Of a DNA stretch of 64,000 nt, positions 57,011 to 64,000 are shown one piece after another. This stretch comes from Chelonoidis abingdonii (lineage: Eukaryota; Chordata; Testudines; Testudinidae). The stretch is taken from positions 121,750,921 through 121,814,920 of the forward strand of contig NC_133773.1 in the NCBI RefSeq assembly GCF_003597395.2, given 5' to 3'. Below the pieces are notes generated by a model, which did not search any database, was not told the DNA's origin, and saw only the letters and a program-made list of their open reading frames with translations. Within the stretch, counting starts at the first letter, position 1; each line of letters begins with the position of its first letter. Made by a program: the position numbers and the translations under genes.

Positions 57011-57979
57011 TAGCCACACCAATCATACACTAATGCAACTCCAAAGGCTTCAGCTGAGTCACTCCTGATTTACATGAGTGTGAGTGAAGAATTTGTCTCA
57101 ATAAGTAAAATCCCTGCAGAGAAATCAAAAGTAATAGCAAAGAGTCACTTCAGCGTGGGACTGTGTGCAGGGGTGCTGACAGCCATTGAACCAAACTGTA
57201 AACCCTGTTTTTAATGGAAACCACTTCAAGCCAGGGAGTGCGGCAGAACCTTCCGCACCCCTAGTTCTAACACCTATGACCATGTGATTCCAGCAGGACT
57301 CCTTCTTTCTTAGCAGAGGGAAATGGCTCACTTAGCCATAAGGAGGCCTACTCTGCATCATGCAGGCTGCGTCTGGAGCATGCAGTTTTTTCTCTCATAT
57401 TATCAACTGGCTCACCCTTGCATCTGCCGCTCTCCTCCTGACCATCAATTAATTCTGTGCTCCAGTTGCCCATCAGTTCTGTTCCCACCCAAGCCCCCTG
57501 CAATTCAGTCCCCATCATCACGACCCCCTCAGTTCAGCTCCACTGCCCTCATTTCACCCCCCCAGCACTCACCCCATCTGCTCAGAACCCACCATCAATA
57601 CAGCCCTCTCACCCCATCAGCCCCCACCCTCCTCATTGCAGCCCCCAGACCATAGTTCAGCCCTCCCAACCTCACTCCTGCTCTTCCTAGGGTTCTTCAC
57701 CCTCCCACTTCCCAGGCTGACAGCGGGAGCCCCAGGGGGGCTGTGGCTGACAGCAGAAGACTTCTTGTGGTAGCCGTGGCTCCTGCTCTCAACCCACCCC
57801 ATGAGGAGGAGTTCCTGCTGTGGCTGTGGCTCCTACTATCAGGCTAGGGGCGGACTGACAGTGGGAACCTTGGCTGAAAAAAAAATTCTCATATTTGAGA
57901 GCAAGGCTTAATTTTACTTAGAAATCAACTCTCTCATGATTAATTCACAAGAGCTGGCATGTCTGTACTATGTCCTGCC

Positions 57980-58490
57980 TTTGGAGAAGAGCAGTGAAGA
58001 TGGTCCTCCAAGCCTGCCTAGAAAGCTGCATGGAAGCAGCCAATCAGAGCCCAGCAGTCTCAGATAAAAGGAGCTGCAGCGGAGTGAAGCAGGCTGTTCT
58101 GCTCTGGCTAAGGGAGCTCGATGGGCTGTATTTACTGGCCCTACGAGAGCGAGGACCTGAGAACTGTAATCCTAAGGAAATGGCTGAAGGTAAAGGGATC
58201 AAGTGGGAAGAAGCTCAGGGGAAAGAGCAGCAACCAATCAAAGGACCCCCTACCTGGCTACTGTTTATAGGATCCCTGGGTTGAAACCTGGAGTAGTGGG
58301 TGGGCCTGGGTTCCCTCACTGGCAAAGTGGTCTAAGCCTCAAGAAGGGGACAAGGCTCTGTGGGAAAGCCAGAGAAACCTCTGTTTATGATGATAGCAGA
58401 GTTCTTCTATTTTTCCCTCTGCGAGAGTCAGAATTCTGCAAAGTGTCAGTTCTGATGAAGATTTCCCCCTGCAAACCTTAGGCAGTTGGG
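57980..58490. repeat. Probable LTR-type repeat fragment
   Basis: It contains 'agcagccaatcagagcccag', 'agataaaaggagctgcag' and 'cccctacctggctactgttt'. I recognise this as common turtle repeat text. CCAAT followed by an ATAAAA box is what an LTR promoter looks like, but no TG...CA ends or duplications were found. The open frames inside are short and have no domain. Confidence 0.4.
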
Positions 58491-60218
58491 GCTTCTCTCA
58501 ACCCCACCCTGGGTCAAGGAGGCTTGTGGTCCGCCCCCACACAAGCCCTAAGAAACTCTTCATAAGGCTTTGTGGCAGCTAATAAGTTTCCTAACAGATA
58601 TATGGAATCCCCTAACCCATAGCTCTTGAAAGACTTTTGGGGAAACCCCTCCATAAGCCTTAAGAAGTTTATTGTGGCCCTCCAGCCCCCTCTCTAGGCA
58701 GTGAGAGACTCATACCTCTCCTCTTTGAGACTTGTGATTGTGAGGTGGGGTCTCAGTCCTCACTTTCTGGGAGCCCTAAGTGCTCTGGAAGAGCCATTGA
58801 ATCACCTGCAGGTCTTAGGAGGCTCATTTGTCATGGATGAGTCAACCACTAAACAAGGCTAATAGGATCACGGGTAAAACTTTCATATTTGCCCAAGCAA
58901 ATGACTTTCAGTGGAATATGACACTTATGAAAATATCACCTATAATCCTTCTGAGGATCTTATTTTAGCTCGTTGGGATCTGCTGAGCTAGTAAGCCTCC
59001 TAAGGATGGGGTGTTTGTGAGGGTGTTTTGATGAGCCTTTTCATATGCACAGTGGTGGCCCCAATGAGCTTCTTTAACTATTCAGGAGAGGTGGAATGCC
59101 CAGCTAGCCTCTCCATTTGCCCTCACTTCTGCTACCTCTCTTACTGCCTTCTATACTAACTCCCCTCTCTGCTGGTTTGCTAAGTCCTCTTGTCTCCACT
59201 GCTTTGCTGATTCCCTTGCCTGTCTTTTAAGTTGAGAAATCTGAGGAGTAACACAGAGGGCCATAAATTGGTGGGAAGGGTTCTGAAATAAATGAATTTC
59301 ATGACTTTGAGCAGAAGTTCAATTTGCCAGCCCTTCTTCCATATCACCTACCAGGCCCCCTTTCTCCAACAGGACCTGCGGCATACTAAACACACACCAT
59401 TTGTTGCTGATGTTTCTTGGATACTATGTTGTTGATGCACGGTATAAATTGACATTAGGTTAACTCAACACTTTCATTTTTGCAATGTACTGCACATGTG
59501 CCTTGATTTCTGGACAGATGCATATAACAGACTGAACTTAAGAAAATCATAAAATATATTTAATGGAATATAAAGCATGTAACACTAACGAGAGCTTTGC
59601 AAAGACTGCTGTTATCACTGTGTTCTATCTTATTTCTCTTTTCAGCCATGTCACGTTTTATGTTTTTGTTCCAACTCATTAATTTATCAGGGCTCATGCT
59701 GACTTATGTGACATAAACAAAAATGTTCACCAGGTGCCCTGACCATATTGGAGATGAAAAGCACCATGCTTGATCATAAATGCTATTTTGTGCCACTCTG
59801 AAGTGGCAGCCAAAACACACGGCTGATTGGAATGGTCTTCAACTCTTTTTCAAAAGATTTGCAGGGAAAACAGCACGCTGAATGTATTATTTATATATTC
59901 TCACTTATATTTGTTTGTATTCTGTAAATGTCTTTAAAAATCAATAGGAACAAACTGGATCCAGTATATTCTGTGATTTGCAAAGACTGTATTTTCTTAT
60001 TCTTATATTTATTTGTACTGGCAAAGGAGTCATTGCAGATAAACATCCAGTATAAAACCATAATTCATGGTGTTTTGGCATCTGTCTTCTCAAGCTAAAG
60101 AGGAGCAGAAGGTATAGAAGTGATAGGCTTTTTACTAATAAGAGAAATATTTTTATCCTTTGGCATGTAGAGGAAAAAATATCCAGACCATACTGAATGT
60201 TCTCCCTCTGCAGTTTTA
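58491..60218. other. Intergenic sequence, no gene seen
   Basis: AT-rich, without recognisable repeats or exons. No promoter or RNA-gene signal stands out before the Harbinger element starts. Confidence 0.55.
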
Positions 60219-60886
60219 GGGTATGTCTACACTACGGAATAGGTCGATTTTATAGAAGTTTATTTTTAGAAATCGATTTTATACAGTCGATTGTGTATGT
60301 CCCCACTAAGCGCATTAAGTTGGCGGAGTGCGTCCTCACTACTGTGGCAAGCATCGACCCACAGAACAGTGCACTCTACGAAGCTATCCTCCGCTGCCCA
60401 TTGGAATTCTGGGTTAAGCTCCCAATGCCCGATGGGGCAAAAACATTGTTGCTGGTAGTTTTGGGTACATGTTGTCGGTCTCCTCTCCCCTCCTTCCCTC
60501 CGTGAAAGCAACTTCAGACAATCATTTTGCACCTTTTTTCCTGAGCTACCTGTGCAGATGTCATAGCATGGCAAGCATGGAGCCTGCTCAGCTCACCGCT
60601 GCTGTTGTGAGCATTGTAAACACCTTGCACATTATATTGCAGTATGTGCAGAACCCGGCGAGGATGATTGTGAGGAGGACATGGACACAGATGTTCCTGA
60701 AAGCAGGGATGTGGCAATTGGGACATCATGGTGGCAATGGGGCTGGTTGATACAGTGGAACGCTGATTCTGGACCCGGCAAACAAGCACATACTGGCGGG
60801 ATCGCATAGTGTGGCAGATATGAGATGATTCCCAGTGGCTGCGAAACTTTTGCATGCAGAAGACCACTTTCCTGGAACTTTGAGAG

Positions 60887-61732
60887 TTGCTTTCCCCTGC
60901 CCTGAAGTGCAGGAATACCAAGATGAGAGCTGCCCTGACAGTTGAGAAGCGAGCGGCAGTGGCCCTGTGGACGCTTGCAATGCCTGACTGCTACCAATCA
61001 GTCAGGAATCAATTTGGAGTTGGCAAATCTACTGTGGGTACTGCTGTGATTCAAGTAGCCAATGCAATCACTGATGTTCTGCTATCAAGGGTAGTGACTC
61101 TGGGAAATGTGCAGGTCATAGTGGATGGCTTTGCTGCAATGGGTTTCCCTAACAGTGGTGGGGCGATAGACGGAACACATATCCCTATCTTGGCACTGGA
61201 CCACCTTGCCAACCAGTACATAAACTGCAAGGAGCACTTCTCAATGATGCTGCAAGCACTGGTGGATCACAGGGGATGTTTCACTGACATCAGCGCGGGA
61301 TGCCTGGGAAAGGTGCATGACACTCGCATCTTTAGGAACTTCGGGCTGTTTGAGCAGCTGCAAGAAAGGACTTACTTCCCAGAAAATTACTATTGGGGAT
61401 GTTGAAATTCCAATAGTTATCTTTGGAGACCCAACCTACCCCTTGCTCTCATGGCTCATGAAACCATACACAGGCAGCCTGGACAGTAGTAAGGAGCAGT
61501 TCAACTATAGGCTGAGCAGGTGCAGAATGGTGGTAAATGTGCCTTTGGATATTTAAAAGCTCGCTGGCACTCTTTGCTGACTAAGTTATACATCAGCACA
61601 ACCAATTGTCCCTCTGTTATTACTGCTTGCTGTGTGCTCCATAATATCTGTGAGAGTCAGGGAGAGATGTTTAAGGCAGAGTGGGAGGTTGAGGCAAATT
61701 GCCTGGCTGCCAGTTTTGAACAGCCAGATTAG
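60887..61732 (+). pseudogene. Harbinger transposase (HARBI1-like), two frameshifts
   Basis: Three overlapping frames give one protein. First is an N-terminal helix-turn-helix ('CYQSVRNQFGVGKSTVGTAV'), then 'GAIDGTHIPI' with the first catalytic Asp and 'GCLGKVHDTRIFRNFGLF'. The frame stops at 61403-61405. The next frame carries 'FGDPTYPLLSWLMKPY' with the second Asp. Around 61540 a further shift leads into 'GYLKARWHSL' and 'ITACCVLHNICE'. The third catalytic residue, a Glu expected just before 'CAFG', falls at the second shift and is not present as Glu in either frame. The family cuts and pastes DNA through a DDE nuclease. This copy cannot. Confidence 0.88.
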
Positions 61733-62600
61733 AAGAGCACTAGTAGGCATGCTGCGCATCAGAGAGGCTTTGAAAACCAGTTTCATGACTGGCCAGGGTA
61801 CAGTGTGATAGTTGTGTGTGTTTCTCCTTGATGCAAACCTGCCCCTGTGTTGATTTTTAACTCTCTGTAAGCCAACCACCCTCCCCCCTTCAATCACAGC
61901 TGGCAAAGGAAATAAAGTTACTATTGTTTTGAAACCATGCATTCTTTATTAATTTAAAAAAAGGGGAGATAATTGATAAGGTATCCTGGGGACGTAGGGG
62001 GGTGAGAGGGAGGGAAGGACAAGGCCACGTTGGTTATTGTAGCCACACTACAAATCAAAACTGTTTGAATGACAGCCTTCTGTTGCTTGGACCATCCTTT
62101 GGAGTGCAGTGGTTGGGTGCCCAGAGCTTCCAACCTCAGGGATGGAGATGATAGGGGGAGCTTAGAAACATTTGCACCTGCAGGGGGATAAAAAGGGAGA
62201 GTAAAATTTAAGATAATACATTTCTGAGAACAAAAAGGAGACTCTTTCACAGTGAATCAAACAATTCCCAGCAGACAGCACATGGGCTTTAGGTACAAGG
62301 TCACATTTTGCCTTTTGTATTGAGCACCTGCAGCAACACATCACACGTGGCTGGGCAACAGAATTCAGTTTCCAGGCAGCCAGGGTAAGTCAAAGGGTAT
62401 GCAGATTTGGCTTCTAACATCCTCCTAAACATGTGGGAATGTTTTCAAACTTCAGTGCCCTCCTTTCCCATAGCAATCAATGTCAGTTGGGTTTGCCATT
62501 TAAAAGGAGGGGCTGTGGTTTTCGGGTGGATGTGCAGCCCACACTTCCCCACACCCCTCCGCGGGGCTATTTGGGCTGATTCTTTCACCTTCCCCCCACC

Positions 62601-63002
62601 ATGTGGCTATTCTTAAGGATGATCCCTTTTAGCCAAGCACAAACAGCCCAGCATGAATGGGGTCCTTTTACTGTTCCCTTAAAAAAATTCCCCTATTTCA
62701 ACCAGGTGACTATGAATGATATCACGTTCCTGAGGCTAACACAGAAAGGTATAGACCGAATGTTGCTTGAATGTGACCAAAACCCAGGATCATTTGCTGC
62801 CATGCTTTGTGCTGCAATGATTCCAGACTACTTGCTAATGGCTTGGTGTGGTAAAGTGTCCTACCGTGGAGAACAAAATAAGGCAGCCCTTCCCAGAAAC
62901 CTTCAGCAAAGGCCTTCAGAGTATTTCCAGGAGAGCTTCATGGAGATGTCCCTGGAGGATTCCTGCTCCATCCCCAGACTCCTTAGCAGACTTTTCCAGT
63001 AG
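62601..63002 (+). CDS. Open reading frame of 133 codons inside the Harbinger element
   Basis: It starts at an ATG (62601) and ends in TAG (63000-63002), on the same strand as the transposase and between the two element genes. Readable segments are 'NQVTMNDITFLRLTQKGIDR', 'CDQNPGSFAAMLCAAMIPDY' and 'DSCSIPRLLSRLFQ'. I recall similar peptide text from turtle Harbinger copies but know no function. It has no domain I can name. It may be a coding part of the element or a shared non-coding stretch that happens to stay open. Confidence 0.35.
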   Translation: MWLFLRMIPFSQAQTAQHEWGPFTVPLKKFPYFNQVTMNDITFLRLTQKGIDRMLLECDQNPGSFAAMLCAAMIPDYLLMAWCGKVSYRGEQNKAALPRNLQQRPSEYFQESFMEMSLEDSCSIPRLLSRLFQ

Positions 63003-63042
63003 CTGTACCAGCCGCGAATGCATCCCAAGTCTTTAGGGCAAA

Positions 63043-63628
63043 TCAAATATTAAACACTATTGCTTCTAAATCCTGTACTGTAGTTACAAATGTGCACTGA
63101 CTAGAGGTGCCTTCTCCGCCTTCAAAGTCGAAGATCCTGCCTTGGGAGGGTATTGGCTCCAGGGTGATGAAAAGGTCCTTGCTGCCAGGGAGAACGGATT
63201 CACCGCTTGCCTGCTGCGCATTCTTCTCCTCCTCCTCTTCCTCATCCACAAAATCCTTCTCAGTGTGAGACTCCTCCCTTGCAGGTGTCCACGGACAGTG
63301 GTGGGGTAGTGGTAGGGTCCCCCCCTAGAATGCCGTGCAGCTGATCATAGAAGTGGCATGTATGGGGCTCTAACGCAGAGCAACCATTTGTCTCCTTCGT
63401 CTTTTGATAGGCTTGCCTGAGCTCCTTGACTTTCACGCGGCACTGCTGTGTGTCCCTGTTGTAGCCTCTCTCCACCATGCCTGGTGCAATTTTGGCATAT
63501 ATATCAGCATTTCTTCTTTTTGATCGAAGTTCTTCCTGCACAGATTCTTCTCCCCATACAGCAATCAGATCCAGTGTCTCCTGTTTGCTCCATGCTGAAG
63601 CTCCTTTGGGATTCTGAGGGGACTGCAT
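63043..63628 (-). pseudogene. Harbinger Myb/SANT (trihelix)-like DNA-binding protein, frameshifted
   Basis: From an ATG at 63628 the minus strand reads 'WSKQETLDLIAVWGEESVQE', 'NADIYAKIAPGMVERGYNRD' and 'CRVKVKELRQAYQKTKETNG', a Myb/SANT trihelix fold with regularly spaced Trp and aliphatic residues. It ends at 63260 in this frame. A shifted frame (63249-63043) continues with an acidic linker (VDEEEEEEKNAQQASGES) as expected for the family, so one frameshift has cut it. In Harbinger elements this second protein binds the transposon ends and imports the transposase into the nucleus. Domesticated relatives exist in vertebrates (NAIF1 type). Confidence 0.82.
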
Positions 63629-64000
63629 GGTCACCTGTGCTGCTGAGCTCACTATGCTGACCAAACAAGAAATGAAATTCAAAATTTCCCAGGGCTTTTC
63701 CTGTGTATCTGGCTAGTGCATCGGAGTTGAAAGTGCTGTCCAGAGAGATCACATTGGAGCACTCTGGGATAGCTCCCTGAGGCCAATAACATCGATTTTC
63801 ATCCACCCTACCTCAGATTCTACCCAGCTACTCCCTTCACTGGGAAGCAGTGCAGAAGTCAATTTTAAGAGCCCTTTAGGTCGACGGAATGGGGTTGCTT
63901 GTGTAGATGTATTCATTATAAGATCAACCTAACATGGCTAAATTTGACCTAACCCTGTAATGTAGACCAGAGCTAAGTCTAATCAATGGAGACAGGGTGC

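Larger units (their letters stand above)
60219..63973. mobile_element. PIF/Harbinger DNA transposon, 3.75 kb, near full length
   Basis: The left end GGGTATGTCTACACTAC and the right end, read inverted, GCTCTGGTCTACATTACAG are related terminal repeats. Similarity continues through AATAGGTCGAT / GGTTAGGTCAA. The flanks are TTA (60216-60218) and TAA (63974-63976), an imperfect version of the 3-bp TWA duplication of this superfamily. Inside are a transposase on + and a Myb/SANT-like gene on -, the standard two-gene arrangement. Both are broken, so the copy is inactive. Confidence 0.88.

Noticed and set aside
57323..57690. Pro/Ser-rich frames (77-110 codons)
   Set aside because: Low-complexity C-rich sequence near no splice or promoter signal. 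No recognisable family.
57970..58284. 104-codon frame 'MSCLWRRAVKMVLQACLESC...'
   Set aside because: It lies in text I recognise as multicopy turtle repeat with LTR-like boxes. No domain is seen, so it is kept only as a repeat.
1..64000. CRISPR arrays, operons, riboswitches or prokaryotic defence genes
   Set aside because: The sequence is vertebrate with spliced genes. The only regular arrays are simple repeats, the LTR-internal repeat and the CCAAT spacing.

Overview
The window is vertebrate nuclear DNA, most likely from a cryptodiran turtle. It shows GT/AG introns, CpG-island promoters, AATAAA signals and long AT-rich 3'UTRs. The turtle assignment is an inference from the repeats: a tRNA-headed SINE with a CR1-like tail, CR1 LINE fragments, many non-autonomous hAT elements, and a two-gene PIF/Harbinger transposon. 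I could not align anything, so the assignment rests on recognised repeat types.

Four genes are supported, in the order known from human 4p16.1: TBC1D14 (+, last three coding exons, 1355-14188, 3'UTR to about 17.27 kb), CCDC96 (-, two exons, 21826-23890), TADA2B (+, two exons, 24349-28610, 3'UTR to about 32.83 kb) and GRPEL1 (-, four exons, 35977-44773). TBC1D14/CCDC96 and TADA2B/GRPEL1 are tail to tail. CCDC96/TADA2B are head to head across a 458-bp CpG-rich divergent promoter. Their functions are unrelated: a Rab-GAP-like trafficking protein, an axonemal coiled-coil protein, a SAGA chromatin adaptor and the mitochondrial Hsp70 nucleotide exchange factor. The arrangement is ancestral synteny, not an operon.

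Repeats, left to right. TBC1D14 introns (1-14.1 kb) hold hAT MITEs, a CR1 3' fragment and a three-level nest: DIRS-like gag remnant, outer solo LTR, inner solo LTR. The 17.3-21.8 kb intergenic region holds two hAT elements. The CCDC96 intron is half filled by a hAT MITE whose target-site duplication copies the 5' splice site. TADA2B's 3'UTR carries another hAT element. GRPEL1 introns hold tRNA-armed fold-back repeats, a near-perfect 87-bp hairpin and two hAT elements. From 45 to 64 kb, upstream of GRPEL1, I see no host gene, only repeats: hAT elements, a shortened Ty3/Gypsy element with both LTRs, ancient LINE fragments, and a near full-length Harbinger element (60219-63973) with a broken transposase and a Myb/SANT-like gene on the opposite strand.

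No new enzyme or defence system was found. The most interesting points are the regular 41-43 bp spacing of five CCAAT boxes in the divergent promoter, the duplicated splice donor of CCDC96, the nested retroelements, and the TA-centred target sites shared by one group of hAT elements.
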